Shown here piece after piece: positions 44,039 through 52,302 of a stretch of 64,000 nt of DNA; within the stretch, counting starts at the first letter, position 1; the number at the start of each line of letters is the position of its first letter. The position numbers and the translations under genes are program-made. Under the pieces are notes generated by a model. That model searched no databases. It saw only the letters and a program-made list of their open reading frames with translations, and was not told the origin of the DNA. This DNA is from Aurantimonas sp036549475 (GTDB lineage Bacteria > Pseudomonadota > Alphaproteobacteria > Rhizobiales > Rhizobiaceae): the NCBI RefSeq assembly GCF_036549475.1, contig NZ_JAZHLI010000001.1, positions 62,001 through 126,000 on the forward strand. Reading direction: 5' to 3'.

Positions 44039-45070
44039 TTAGCTGAGAAGCCGGTTATCGCCCTGGTTCTCGAGCGTCAGGGCCGGCCGGCGAGATGTCT
44101 CCGGCGTGAGCCAGTCCTGCTCCACGAGGTCGCGGAGCTTGTAGGCCCGATCCAGCGCCTGTCTGCTGGCCGCATGCCATTCGTCGGACACGTCGCGCTC
44201 GGCGACCCCGCCATGCTCGGCCATCTGCAGGCAGAACTCGGCCCGCTCGTTGAGGAACCGCACCGCGGCCCGCATGACCTTTTCCATCTCGTCGAACTGC
44301 GCCGCGGCCATGACCTCGGCCGTGTAGCTGTGCCCGATGTGGCAGCCGAACTTGACGATCGACCCGACCGTGTACTTCTTCAATGCGCCGCCGCAGTCCG
44401 GACAGGTCACCGTCAGCGGGCGCTCGAAGGTCTGGCTGTCGTTGATTTCGGGCTCCTGCCCGTCCTGGTGAGAAGAGGATTTGGGCATGGCGACGTCCTT
44501 TCCGCCCTTTCGATCGACCAGTTTGATCAGCAACTCGGGGATGTCCGCGAGCGGCAGGCAGTAGTCCAGCACCACATGGTCCGCCGCGCTTCTCGGCATT
44601 TCGGGATAGGCGGCATCGTCCGGATCCTGGCCGATGGCGATCCCGCCGCGCCGCTTGATTTCATACAGGCCCACGGTGCCGTCGTTCAGGTTGCCCGTCA
44701 GGATCACGCCCACGGCGTCCGGGCCATGGCTGTCGGCGACGCTGCGGAACAACGGGTCGATTGCCGGCCGCGCGCAGTTCTCCTTGGGTCCCCGCAAGAG
44801 GCGCAGACGTCCGTCGGCGACAATGATGTGGCGATCCGGCGGCGCCACATAGATGTGTCCCGGGGCGATGGTTTCGCCATCCTCGGCATGCTTGGCCGGG
44901 ACAGGACCGGCCGCATTCAGAAGCGCCGGCAACTCGCTGCGATTGGCGCCGATGTGAAGGACCACGAGAACAGGTGCGGCAAGCGTGACCGGCAACGCGG
45001 CGACCAGGGCGCGCAAGGCAGGCACACCACCGGCCGAAGCGCCTATGACGATGATCGGGGAACGAGCCAT
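44039..45070 (-). CDS. CheB-type methylesterase without receiver domain, with C-terminal CxxC domain
   Basis: This 343-residue protein starts directly with the CheB catalytic domain. Ser is in VIGASAGGVPAL (about residue 12), His in VVLHIGANRSEL (about 39) and Asp in LTGNLNDGTVGL (about 132), so the catalytic triad looks complete. The N-terminal receiver of chemotaxis CheB is absent. After a polar linker (about 195-215), a C-terminal segment carries CPDCGGALKKYTVGSIVKFG plus CHIGHSY, a likely zinc ribbon, then a helical region. No chemoreceptors lie nearby. It may act with the convergent kinase, whose own CheB domain has lost its Asp. Confidence 0.88.
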   Translation of the reverse strand: MARSPIIVIGASAGGVPALRALVAALPVTLAAPVLVVLHIGANRSELPALLNAAGPVPAKHAEDGETIAPGHIYVAPPDRHIIVADGRLRLLRGPKENCARPAIDPLFRSVADSHGPDAVGVILTGNLNDGTVGLYEIKRRGGIAIGQDPDDAAYPEMPRSAADHVVLDYCLPLADIPELLIKLVDRKGGKDVAMPKSSSHQDGQEPEINDSQTFERPLTVTCPDCGGALKKYTVGSIVKFGCHIGHSYTAEVMAAAQFDEMEKVMRAAVRFLNERAEFCLQMAEHGGVAERDVSDEWHAASRQALDRAYKLRDLVEQDWLTPETSRRPALTLENQGDNRLLS

Positions 45071-45258
45071 GACGACCTGTGCGCTGGGAGAAGATCTCGA
45101 GGATCGAGAACCAACGCGGCGTGGGGCGGAAGGTTCACCGGCGCGGCCGAACGACCACCGGACAGGATGATGGCGACGGTCTCAGCCCCCGGCGCATCTG
45201 CCCCGAAGTTGAACGCTCAGGCCGACATTCGATGCAGACCTGGAGTTCCGGCAGCACC

Positions 45259-46035
45259 TCAGAAGACGAAGTCGACCGAGGTCAGCAGCCAGCAGCCGGT
45301 GCCCCATTCGATCCGGTTGCCCGCCGCGTCGCCGTTGACGGCGCTGGTGCGGAAGACCGGCGTGCTGGGCGTGAGTTCCAGCTGGCTCGCCTCCTCGGCC
45401 GTGGCGAAGCCGCCGCTGATCCGGGTCTCGATCCGGCGATACTTGCCGATGCCATGGGCGACGAAGACGTCGGTGACTGATTGCCGCCGCGCATAGACGG
45501 TCGCGAAGTCCGGCAGGAGCCTGGCGGGCAGGATCTTGGTGCTGGCATGGATCGGCTGGCCATCGGCGGCGCGCACCCGGCGCAGCCGGATGACCGGGGC
45601 GCCGACCGGCAGGTGCAGTTGGGCGGCGGCTGCCGCGTCGGCCGCTTCCTCAGCCAGAACCAGCGTGCGGGTCTCGACCAGCTTGCCGTCGGCGCGCAGG
45701 CTGTCGAAGAAGCGGCTGCCGTCGCGCACCGACAGCGCCGAAGGCGGGCTGCGCACGAACACCCCGACGCCCTTGCGCGAGGTCAGATGCCCTTCCTGCT
45801 GCAACTGCAGCAGCGCCTGGCGCAGCGTGATGCGCGTGACACCGAATTTCTCGGCCAGGTGGATCTCTCCCGGAAGCTGGCTGCCGGGGCGCAGCCGCCC
45901 GTCCTCGATGAGCCCCAGGACATAATCGTGGATCTGCTGCCAGATCGGTGCGTCGCTGCGCGGCCGGAACACCAGATCGCCGAAATCCAGCGTATCGGCG
46001 GCGCGTTCGATCTGGCGCGAGAGGGTGCTGCTCAT
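45259..46035 (-). CDS. phnF: PhnF-like GntR/HutC family regulator
   Basis: This 258-residue repressor has an N-terminal winged helix-turn-helix (about residues 25-90; GSQLPGEIHLAEKFGVTRIT then LRQALLQLQQEGHL) and a C-terminal UTRA effector domain (about 110-255). The UTRA part contains VIRLRRVRAADGQPIHAST and RIETRISGGFATAEEASQLE. HutC-branch proteins bind GT-N-TA-N-AC sites, and two such sites lie just beyond phnM in the divergent gap. The ATG at 46035 has a GGTGAG site; a GTG at 46044 overlaps the phnM stop (GTGA) and is an equal candidate. Co-transcription with phnM and facing phnDCE genes point to phosphonate or phosphate-ester sensing. Confidence 0.85.
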   Translation of the reverse strand: MSSTLSRQIERAADTLDFGDLVFRPRSDAPIWQQIHDYVLGLIEDGRLRPGSQLPGEIHLAEKFGVTRITLRQALLQLQQEGHLTSRKGVGVFVRSPPSALSVRDGSRFFDSLRADGKLVETRTLVLAEEAADAAAAAQLHLPVGAPVIRLRRVRAADGQPIHASTKILPARLLPDFATVYARRQSVTDVFVAHGIGKYRRIETRISGGFATAEEASQLELTPSTPVFRTSAVNGDAAGNRIEWGTGCWLLTSVDFVF

Positions 46036-46040
46036 GTGTC

Positions 46041-47225
46041 TCACCCTGCCGCCATGGCAGGCGTCGCCATCTGACGCGCCCGGACGGGCAGCTCACCCAG
46101 CGCCCGCCGGGCGTAGACGATGCGCCCGGCGACCATCGTTGCGACAATTTCGGGATGATGCCCGTCGGCCATGTCCACCAGAATGAGATCCGCGCGCTTG
46201 CCCGCCGTCAGGCTGCCGCGATCCGGCAGTCCGGCGGCCCGCGCCGCATTGGTGGAGACGAGCGGCCAGTAATGGGCCAGCGCGTCCCGGTCGCCATCGG
46301 CCAGGGCGAAGGCCGCATGCAGCGGCGAGGGATAGTGATAGTCGCTGGTCAGGACCGTGCAATGGCCGGCCTCGACCGCTTCGCGGGCGTCCAGCGCACC
46401 ATTGTGGCTGCCGCCGCGCACGACGTTCGGCGCGCCGAGGATGACGTCCTCGCCGCCGGCGCGTGCCTCCGCGGCCGTCTCGACGTTGAGCGGAAATTCG
46501 CAGGAGCGCGCGCCCAGCGCCCGAAAGCGGGCGCGCTCTTCTGGCGAAGCCTCGTCATGGGCGAGCAGCACGTTGCCCTTCTCCCGGGCGGCCGCTGCGA
46601 GTTCCGCGATGGCACCGGGCACGTCGTCGCGCCGCGCCCAGACCGCGTCGAGCAGCGCCATGTAGTCCTCGCGGGACAGGCCGGAGCGCTCGGCCATCTG
46701 GCCGATCTTGCGCGCGATCGTTCCCTTCAGCACCGAGCCGGTCGTGTGGTCGTTGAAGGCCAGGATCGGCGAAGGCTCCAGCGACAGCCAATCGGTCACC
46801 TCGGCCACCGCGTCGAGCGCGAAGGTCTCCCAGCGCAGATGCAGCCGCGTGTCGCAGCTCAGATGCGGGCGCAGGGCACAGAGCGACCGGATGAAGCTGC
46901 GCGCCGCATCGAGCGAGCGCAGCCCCGGTTCCCAGGAAATCGTCACGCCGTGGAATGTCGTGGTGATGCCGTTGCCCACCAGCTGGCGATCGGTGTCGCG
47001 CAGCGCCAGCCCGACATCGAAGCGCACGCCCGGCCGCGGCATGATCTGCCGCTCGAAGGCGTCGCCATGAATGTCCACGATCCCCGGCAGCACCAGCAGC
47101 CCCGCAGCATCCAGCCGCCGCGGTCGCGTGGCCGTATCGGCAATGTGCTCGCCCGCAATGGACAGGCCGCGCTCGGTCCAGTTTTCACCGGCCAGCGTCA
47201 GCCCGTCCTCGATCACCCAAGACAT
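46041..47225 (-). CDS. phnM: PhnM-family amidohydrolase (divergent paralogue 1)
   Basis: This 394-residue metal-dependent amidohydrolase is of the PhnM type. In C-P lyase pathways PhnM removes pyrophosphate from alpha-D-ribose 1-methylphosphonate 5-triphosphate. The metal block is LPGIVDIHGDAFERQIMPRP (about residues 52-71), so the usual H-T-D is H-G-D. Further blocks are FNDHTTGSVLKG (about 175-186), NVLLAHDEASPEE (about 230) and GAPNVVRGGSHNG (about 284-296). It differs clearly from the second PhnM at 59050, which keeps the canonical HTDHIEGHFMPRP. It may therefore act on another triphosphate ester. It is the first gene of the minus-strand phnM-phnF pair. Confidence 0.82.
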   Translation of the reverse strand: MSWVIEDGLTLAGENWTERGLSIAGEHIADTATRPRRLDAAGLLVLPGIVDIHGDAFERQIMPRPGVRFDVGLALRDTDRQLVGNGITTTFHGVTISWEPGLRSLDAARSFIRSLCALRPHLSCDTRLHLRWETFALDAVAEVTDWLSLEPSPILAFNDHTTGSVLKGTIARKIGQMAERSGLSREDYMALLDAVWARRDDVPGAIAELAAAAREKGNVLLAHDEASPEERARFRALGARSCEFPLNVETAAEARAGGEDVILGAPNVVRGGSHNGALDAREAVEAGHCTVLTSDYHYPSPLHAAFALADGDRDALAHYWPLVSTNAARAAGLPDRGSLTAGKRADLILVDMADGHHPEIVATMVAGRIVYARRALGELPVRARQMATPAMAAG

Positions 47226-47263
47226 CTCGGCCCCTCGTCGTCGTGTCATTCATGCGTCATCTG

Positions 47264-47275
47264 CTGTCTATACAG
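47264..47275. promoter_or_regulatory. PhnF/HutC-type operator 1
   Basis: CTGTCTATACAG is a near-palindrome that fits the HutC-branch consensus GT-N-TA-N-AC exactly. It sits in the 95-bp gap between phnM (minus) and phnD (plus). Confidence 0.75.
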
Positions 47276-47295
47276 ATACCTGCGAACCCGCCGCC

Positions 47296-47307
47296 CTGTC
47301 TATACAG
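47296..47307. promoter_or_regulatory. PhnF/HutC-type operator 2
   Basis: This is an identical copy of the 12-bp CTGTCTATACAG site, 32 bp (about three helical turns) from the first and 14 bp upstream of the phnD start. The identical pair on one helical face suggests cooperative repressor binding controlling both directions. Confidence 0.75.
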
Positions 47308-47320
47308 AAGGACAATCAAA

Positions 47321-48178
47321 ATGCTTCGTTCGCTGGTTTTCGCTCTCGCCGCCACGGTGGCCACCTCGGTCTCGGCCCTTGCCGAACCCGTCCGGTTCGC
47401 CGTCACCGACATTGAAGGGCTGGAGGCCCTGCAGCAGGAATTCGGCGGCTTCCAGGAAGCGCTCGAAGCCGAGACCGGCCTCGACATCGAGCTGATTTCC
47501 GTCAGCTCGCGCACCGCGGCCGTCGAGGCGCTGAACGCCGGACAGGTCGAGCTGGTCCTGACCGGTCCCGCCGAATACGTGGTGATGAAGGAGCTGAGCG
47601 ATCCGCGGATCGTCGTGGCCTGGCAGCGCCCGGACTATTTCGCCCAGCTCGCCGTGCTCGCGGACGGGCCGATCCGCACCATCGAGGACCTGAAGGGCAA
47701 GAAGGTCGCCTTCGGCTCGGTCGGCTCGACCTCGCAGCATCTCGGACCCGCCCAGGCGCTGGCCGACCAGGGCATCAACTATGGCGTCGACTACGAGCCG
47801 GTGATCATCTCGCGCAATGTCGCGGCAGAGGCCCTGATCCGCGGCGACATCGCCGCCATGGGGCTCAATTTCGACCATCTCAGCTCGATCCGCGAAGCCT
47901 TCCCCGATCAGGCCTTTGCCGTCGTCGCCCGCGGCCGCGACCTGCCGAACGACATCCTCGTCGCCAGCAAGGACATTCCGGACGACGTCTACGAGAAGAT
48001 CCGCGACGCATTCCTCGAGAAGGGCAACGAGCTGATGAACGCCGTCCTCACGGGCGAGGACAACCAGAAATTCAAGGGCGGCACCTTCCTCACCGACATC
48101 GACGACAGCGAATACGACTACGTGCGCTCCATGTACCGCACGATCGGCGTCGACACCTTCACCGCCTTCGTCGAATGA
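47321..48178 (+). CDS. phnD: Phosphonate/phosphite ABC transporter substrate-binding protein (system 1)
   Basis: This 285-residue periplasmic binding protein has a signal peptide (residues 1-22, ending ALAEP) and a PhnD/PtxB-like domain. Landmarks are VEALNAGQVELVLTGPAEYV (about residues 65-84), LKGKKVAFGSVGSTSQHLGP (about 124-143) and the late YDYVRSMYRTIGVDT. The ST-rich stretch is the usual anion-binding loop. It is shorter than the second PhnD in this window and shares little beyond fold, so the ligand may differ (another phosphonate, phosphite or phosphate ester). An AAGGA site precedes the ATG, and the stop overlaps phnC by four bases. Confidence 0.86.
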   Translation: MLRSLVFALAATVATSVSALAEPVRFAVTDIEGLEALQQEFGGFQEALEAETGLDIELISVSSRTAAVEALNAGQVELVLTGPAEYVVMKELSDPRIVVAWQRPDYFAQLAVLADGPIRTIEDLKGKKVAFGSVGSTSQHLGPAQALADQGINYGVDYEPVIISRNVAAEALIRGDIAAMGLNFDHLSSIREAFPDQAFAVVARGRDLPNDILVASKDIPDDVYEKIRDAFLEKGNELMNAVLTGEDNQKFKGGTFLTDIDDSEYDYVRSMYRTIGVDTFTAFVE

Positions 48179-49041
48179 GCGTTCTCCTGGACGAGACCGC
48201 GACCTCGCAGGCCAGCCGGTTTCGAACGGCGCTTTCGGCTCCCCCTGGAGGGGGGCCGAAGACGTTGGACGACCTCCCGTCCGTGGAGCCGGCAGCGACC
48301 ATCATCAGCACCCGTGACCTCGGCAAGTCCTATGCGAACGGCCAGCGGGTCTTTGCCGGGCTGAAGATCGACATCAAGGCCGATCAGCGCGTTGCGCTGA
48401 TCGGGTCGAACGGCGCCGGCAAGTCGACGCTGCTCAAATGCCTCGTCGGCCTGCTGCCGCTCAGCGACGGCGAGATCATGACGCTGGGCGAGACCTTCCG
48501 GTCGGCGCCGACCGGGGCGCAGCTGCAGCGCCTGCGGCGCCAGATCGGCTTCGTCTTCCAGAACCACGGGCTGGTCGGCCGCCAGTCCGTGCTGACCAAC
48601 GTCATCCAGGGCAAGCTCGGCCTGCCGGGCGGATGGCGCGCCTGGCACCACTCATTGGCCCGCGAGGACTGGCGCGAGGAGGCGATGGCCGTGCTGGCCG
48701 AAGTGCGCCTCGCCGACAAGGCCTGTGCGCGCGCCGACCAGCTGTCCGGCGGCCAGGCCCAGCGCATCGCCATCGCGCGGGCGCTGATCCGCAAGCCGAA
48801 GCTGCTGATCGCCGACGAGCCGGCCGCGAGCCTCGACCCGGCCGTCGGGCGCGAGATCATGACGATCTTTTCCGACCTCGCCTCCGAGCACGGCATCACG
48901 CTGGTCTACACGACGCACGACATGGAGCATGCGATGCACTATTCGGACCGGATCATCGCGCTGAAGGCCGGCAGGGTGCATTTCGACCTGCCGACTCCGA
49001 TGGTCGGCCGGCAGCAGATGGAAGACGTCTTCCATGGCTGA
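48175..49041 (+). CDS. phnC: Phosphonate-type ABC transporter ATP-binding protein (system 1)
   Basis: This 288-residue ATPase has an unusual N-terminal extension of about 45 residues before the first strand. Walker A is GSNGAGKST (about residues 78-86), the signature LSGGQAQRI (about 190-198) and Walker B LLIADEPAASLD (about 210-221), followed by TTHDMEHAMHYSDRI. It pairs with the upstream binding protein and downstream permease, overlapping both genes. The family is clear. The PhnC name reflects the operon rather than a unique motif. Confidence 0.88.
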   Translation: MSVLLDETATSQASRFRTALSAPPGGGPKTLDDLPSVEPAATIISTRDLGKSYANGQRVFAGLKIDIKADQRVALIGSNGAGKSTLLKCLVGLLPLSDGEIMTLGETFRSAPTGAQLQRLRRQIGFVFQNHGLVGRQSVLTNVIQGKLGLPGGWRAWHHSLAREDWREEAMAVLAEVRLADKACARADQLSGGQAQRIAIARALIRKPKLLIADEPAASLDPAVGREIMTIFSDLASEHGITLVYTTHDMEHAMHYSDRIIALKAGRVHFDLPTPMVGRQQMEDVFHG

Positions 49042-49840
49042 TGTGCCCGCCCCGTCACGTGTGCCCTCGCGGCTGCCGTCGATCTCTCCGATCAGTTTCA
49101 CGCTGCTCGTCGCCTTCGCGGCCGTGTTCCTGGTCTCTCTCGGCGAAGTCGCGCCGTCGCCCGAGCGGCTCGCCGCCGGGGCCCCGCAGATGATCGATCT
49201 GATCGGCCGGATGCTGCCGCCCAATCTGGAGCCGACGTTCCTGCAGCGCATGGGATGGCGCATTCTCGAGACCCTGCAGATCGCGCTGGTCGGCACGGTG
49301 ATCGGCGTCGTCATCAGCCTGCCGATGGGCTGGCTGGCGGCGCGCGGCGTCTCGCCGCTCGGCGCGTTCCGGCAGCTGCCGCGGGCGATCGTCTCGCTGT
49401 TTCGCACCATACCGGATCTCGTCTGGGCGCTGATCTTCGTCTCGACGGTGGGGCTCGGCGCCATTTCCGGCACCATGACCATCGTCGTCGACACCATCGG
49501 ATTCTGCGGCCGGTTCTTCGCGGAAGCCATGGAAGAGGCCGACAAGAAGCCGCAGGAAGCGCTGCGGGCCATCGGTGCCTCGCGGGTCAGCATCCTCTTC
49601 GGCGCGACGCTGCCGAGCATCATGCCGACGCTGATCAACAGCTCGCTTTTCGCCCTGGAAAAAGGCGTCCGCTCTTCGGTGGTTCTGGGGCTCGTCGGCG
49701 CCGGCGGCATCGGCCAGGAACTGAAGGTCGCTTTCGACCTCTTCCAGTATCGCAACGCCTCGGCGATCATCCTCGCCATCTTCGCGATCGTGCTGGTGAT
49801 GGAATATTTCACCGACAGGCTGCGCGCCCGGTTCCAGTGA
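49034..49840 (+). CDS. phnE: Phosphonate-type ABC transporter permease (system 1)
   Basis: This 268-residue inner-membrane permease has about six helices. Notable blocks are ILETLQIALVGTVIGVVISL (about residues 76-95), FRTIPDLVWALIFVSTVGLG (about 122-141), EEADKKPQEALRAIGASRVS (the coupling-helix region, about 167-186) and VVLGLVGAGGIGQELKVAFD (about 217-236). All are typical of PhnE. It overlaps phnC by eight bases. About 100 bp then separate it from phnG, so the transporter and C-P lyase genes may share a transcript. Only one permease is encoded, implying a homodimer. Confidence 0.9.
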   Translation: MADVPAPSRVPSRLPSISPISFTLLVAFAAVFLVSLGEVAPSPERLAAGAPQMIDLIGRMLPPNLEPTFLQRMGWRILETLQIALVGTVIGVVISLPMGWLAARGVSPLGAFRQLPRAIVSLFRTIPDLVWALIFVSTVGLGAISGTMTIVVDTIGFCGRFFAEAMEEADKKPQEALRAIGASRVSILFGATLPSIMPTLINSSLFALEKGVRSSVVLGLVGAGGIGQELKVAFDLFQYRNASAIILAIFAIVLVMEYFTDRLRARFQ

Positions 49841-49943
49841 GCCGACAATCGCGTGCCCGCCCATCGACGGCACCCAGGCGGCCAATTCGGGATGCGCGCG
49901 GGATTTCGCGCAGGCCGCCCGCCAGTAGACCATAACGGACAGA

Positions 49944-50423
49944 ATGCTCATGCCCTCCTCCGCCGAACCTTGCCCCGACACCGCCCAGCCCGCGCGCCGC
50001 CGCGCCATGGAAGCCTTTGCCGCCAGCGACGCGCCGACGCTCGCGGCGGCATGGGATGCCATCGCGGGCGAAACGACGGTCACCAGCCTGCGCGGCCCCG
50101 AGGCCGGGCTGGTCATGTTGCGCGGCCGGATCGGCGGCAGCGGCGCGCCGTTCAATCTCGGCGAGGCCAGCGTCACCCGTGCCAGCGTGCGCCTTGCCTC
50201 GGGCGAGGTCGGCCACGCGATGGTGCTCGGCCGCGACACCGACCATGTGCGCCTTGCCGCGCAACTCGACGCCGGCTGGCAGCGCGAGGACTGGCGCGCC
50301 GCGATCGAAGCCGCGGTCGTCGAGCCGGCGCTGCGCCGGCAGGCGGAGGCCGACCTCCGCTCCGCCGAGGAGACCGAGGCGACGCGGGTCGACTTCTTCA
50401 CCATGGTCCGGGGAGACGACTGA
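49944..50423 (+). CDS. phnG: Phosphonate C-P lyase system protein PhnG
   Basis: This 159-residue subunit belongs to the C-P lyase core complex (PhnGHIJ). The family core includes RRAMEAFAASDAPTLAAAW (about residues 19-37), GLVMLRGRIGGSGAPFNLGE (about 55-74) and VTRASVRLASGEVGHAMVLG (about 76-95). The ATG at 49944 or a second two codons later may be used. PhnG, PhnH and PhnI together with PhnL attach methylphosphonate to ATP, displacing adenine, to make the ribose triphosphate intermediate. Its stop overlaps the phnH start (TGATG). Confidence 0.93.
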   Translation: MLMPSSAEPCPDTAQPARRRAMEAFAASDAPTLAAAWDAIAGETTVTSLRGPEAGLVMLRGRIGGSGAPFNLGEASVTRASVRLASGEVGHAMVLGRDTDHVRLAAQLDAGWQREDWRAAIEAAVVEPALRRQAEADLRSAEETEATRVDFFTMVRGDD

Positions 50424-51031
50424 TGGCCGACACGATGGTTTCCTCCACGCTGGAAGGCGGCTTCGCCGACCCGGTCTTCGATGCCCAGGCGGCCTTTTCG
50501 GCGATCATGAACGCCTTTGCCCGGCCGGGCACGATCGTCGATCTCGCAGGCCTCGCCCGGCCCCCGGCACCGGTGCCGCCAGCGGCGGGCGCCTTCCTGG
50601 CCGCGCTGGCCGACTACGACACGCCGCTCTGGCTCGACGAAGCGGCTCTTGGCGCCGGCATCGCCGAATGGCTGACCTTTCATACCGGTGCGGCGATCGT
50701 CTCCGATACTGCCGCGGCAAGCTTCGCCCTCGCCTGCGACCCGTCCGCGCTGCCGCCATTGTCGCGATTTGCCGGCGGCACAGCGGATTTCCCCGACCGT
50801 TCGGCGACGCTGATCCTCTGCCTGCCGGACCTGCGCGACGGTCCTCCGCTGGCGCTCACCGGGCCCGGCATCGAGAGGGAGGCGTTCGCCAACCCGCAGG
50901 GACTGCCGGACGGCTTCCTCGCCGGCTGGGCGGACAATCGCGGCCTTTATCCCTGCGGCATCGACGTGCTGCTCGTTGCCGGCAGCGAGGCCCTCGGCCT
51001 GCCGCGCACAACGAAGATCACGGAGCGCTGA
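50423..51031 (+). CDS. phnH: Phosphonate C-P lyase system protein PhnH
   Basis: This 202-residue C-P lyase core subunit has the typical start GGFADPVFDAQAAFSAIMNA (about residues 12-31), then FARPGTIVDL, and the C-terminal blocks LALTGPGIEREAF (about 153) and NRGLYPCGIDVLLVAG (about 174-189). PhnH is a vestigial PLP-transferase-fold homodimer that scaffolds the GHIJ complex. The gene is coupled to phnG and followed directly by phnI. Nothing appears missing in length or motif. Confidence 0.93.
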   Translation: MADTMVSSTLEGGFADPVFDAQAAFSAIMNAFARPGTIVDLAGLARPPAPVPPAAGAFLAALADYDTPLWLDEAALGAGIAEWLTFHTGAAIVSDTAAASFALACDPSALPPLSRFAGGTADFPDRSATLILCLPDLRDGPPLALTGPGIEREAFANPQGLPDGFLAGWADNRGLYPCGIDVLLVAGSEALGLPRTTKITER

Positions 51032-51032
51032 G

Positions 51033-52139
51033 ATGTATGTTGCCGCCAAGGGAGGCGAGGCCGCCATCGGCGCCGCCCACCGCCTGCTCGCCGACCGCCG
51101 CCGCGCCGACCGCAACGTCCCGGCGCTGACCCTTGAGCAGATCGCCGGGCAGCTGTCGCTCGCCGTCGACCGCGCCATGGCGGAGGGCTCGCTCTACGAT
51201 CCGGAGCTCGCGGCGATGGCCGTGCGCCAGGCGCGCGGTGACCTGATCGAGGCGATCTTCCTGATCCGCGCCTATCGCACGACGCTGCCGCGCTTCGGCT
51301 ATTCGGCGCCGGTGGACACCGGCGCGATGCGCATCGAACGCCGCGTCTCGGCGACCTACAAGGACCTGCCCGGCGGGCAGCTTCTCGGGCCGACCTTCGA
51401 CTATACCCATCGGCTGATCGACCCGGCGATGGCCGGCGACGAGCCCGTCGAGCCCGGGACGCGGCGCGACTGGCCGGGCGAGCGCTGCTCGCGGGTCACC
51501 GACATTCTCGGCGAGGACGGCTTGATCGAGCCCGACGCGGCGGACGGGACCGGCGAGCCGGGCGATCTCACCCGCGAGCCGATGGAATTTCCAGCCGGCC
51601 GCGACCTCAGGCTGCAGGCGCTGTCGCGCGGCGACGAAGGGTTCCTGCTGTCGCTCGCCTATTCCACCCAGCGCGGCTTCGGCCGTTCGCACCCCTTCGT
51701 CGGCGAGATCCGCATCGGTTTCGTCGATGTCGAGATCGAGATGCCCGAGGTCGGCTTTCCCGTCACCATCGGCCGCGTGCGGCTGACCGAGTGCCAGATG
51801 GTCAACCAGTTCAAGGGCTCGGCCGAGGAGCCGCCACAATTCACCCGCGGCTACGGCCTGGTCTTCGGCCAGTCGGAACGCAAGGCGATGGCGATGAGCC
51901 TCGTCGACCGGGCGCTCAGGGCCGACGAGTTCGGCGAGGAGCGCAATGCGCCAGCGCAGGACGAAGAGTTCGTCATCGCCCATTCCGACAACGTCCAGGC
52001 GACCGGCTTCGTCGAGCATCTGAAGCTGCCGCATTACGTCGACTTCCAGGCCGAGCTCGACCTCGTCCGCCGCCTGCGGCGCGACCACGCGGCTGCGACG
52101 TCCGAAGCGGAGGACGAGCTGAAGGACGCGGCGGAATGA
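51033..52139 (+). CDS. phnI: Carbon-phosphorus lyase complex subunit PhnI
   Basis: This 368-residue nucleosidase-like core subunit of C-P lyase displaces adenine from ATP with methylphosphonate. Motifs include MYVAAKGGEAAIGAAHRLLA (residues 1-20), the central PGGQLLGPTFDYTHRL and FLLSLAYSTQRGFGRSHPFV (about 205-224), and late HSDNVQATGFVEHLKLPHYV (about 320-339). The ATG at 51033 is one base beyond the phnH stop. After phnI there is an unusual 163-bp gap before phnJ, which contains a small antisense ORF. Confidence 0.94.
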   Translation: MYVAAKGGEAAIGAAHRLLADRRRADRNVPALTLEQIAGQLSLAVDRAMAEGSLYDPELAAMAVRQARGDLIEAIFLIRAYRTTLPRFGYSAPVDTGAMRIERRVSATYKDLPGGQLLGPTFDYTHRLIDPAMAGDEPVEPGTRRDWPGERCSRVTDILGEDGLIEPDAADGTGEPGDLTREPMEFPAGRDLRLQALSRGDEGFLLSLAYSTQRGFGRSHPFVGEIRIGFVDVEIEMPEVGFPVTIGRVRLTECQMVNQFKGSAEEPPQFTRGYGLVFGQSERKAMAMSLVDRALRADEFGEERNAPAQDEEFVIAHSDNVQATGFVEHLKLPHYVDFQAELDLVRRLRRDHAAATSEAEDELKDAAE

Positions 52140-52153
52140 CCGCCGTCGTCTCT

Positions 52154-52246
52154 TCAGCGGTCTCTCCGGCCAAGGAAATACCAGGCCGCGGCAAGGCCGC
52201 AGAGGATCAGCGCGAACTCCGCGAGCACCAGCCAGCCGCTTCCCAT
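52154..52246 (-). CDS. Possible 30-residue single-helix membrane peptide, antisense between phnI and phnJ
   Basis: This short minus-strand ORF has a strong GGGGAGA ribosome site ending four bases before its ATG. The product starts MGSGWLVLAEFALILCGL, continues hydrophobic for about 22 residues with a Cys and a Trp, and ends in the positively charged GRRDR. That matches a C-terminally anchored, positive-inside membrane helix. It fills the unexplained gap in an otherwise tight operon. No homologue was checked; chance is possible in GC-rich DNA, but ribosome site, helix and charged tail together are persuasive. Confidence 0.5.
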   Translation of the reverse strand: MGSGWLVLAEFALILCGLAAAWYFLGRRDR

Positions 52247-52302
52247 CCCGTCTCCCCTGTGCGGTCCGCCGCACTGTCCATCCCAGCAGAAGGCCCGGCA
52301 CG

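Noticed and set aside
49055..51178. 707-residue open frame on the minus strand across phnE, phnG and phnH
   Set aside because: The plus-strand genes are recognised C-P lyase and transporter genes with coupled starts and stops; the antisense frame has only biased composition.
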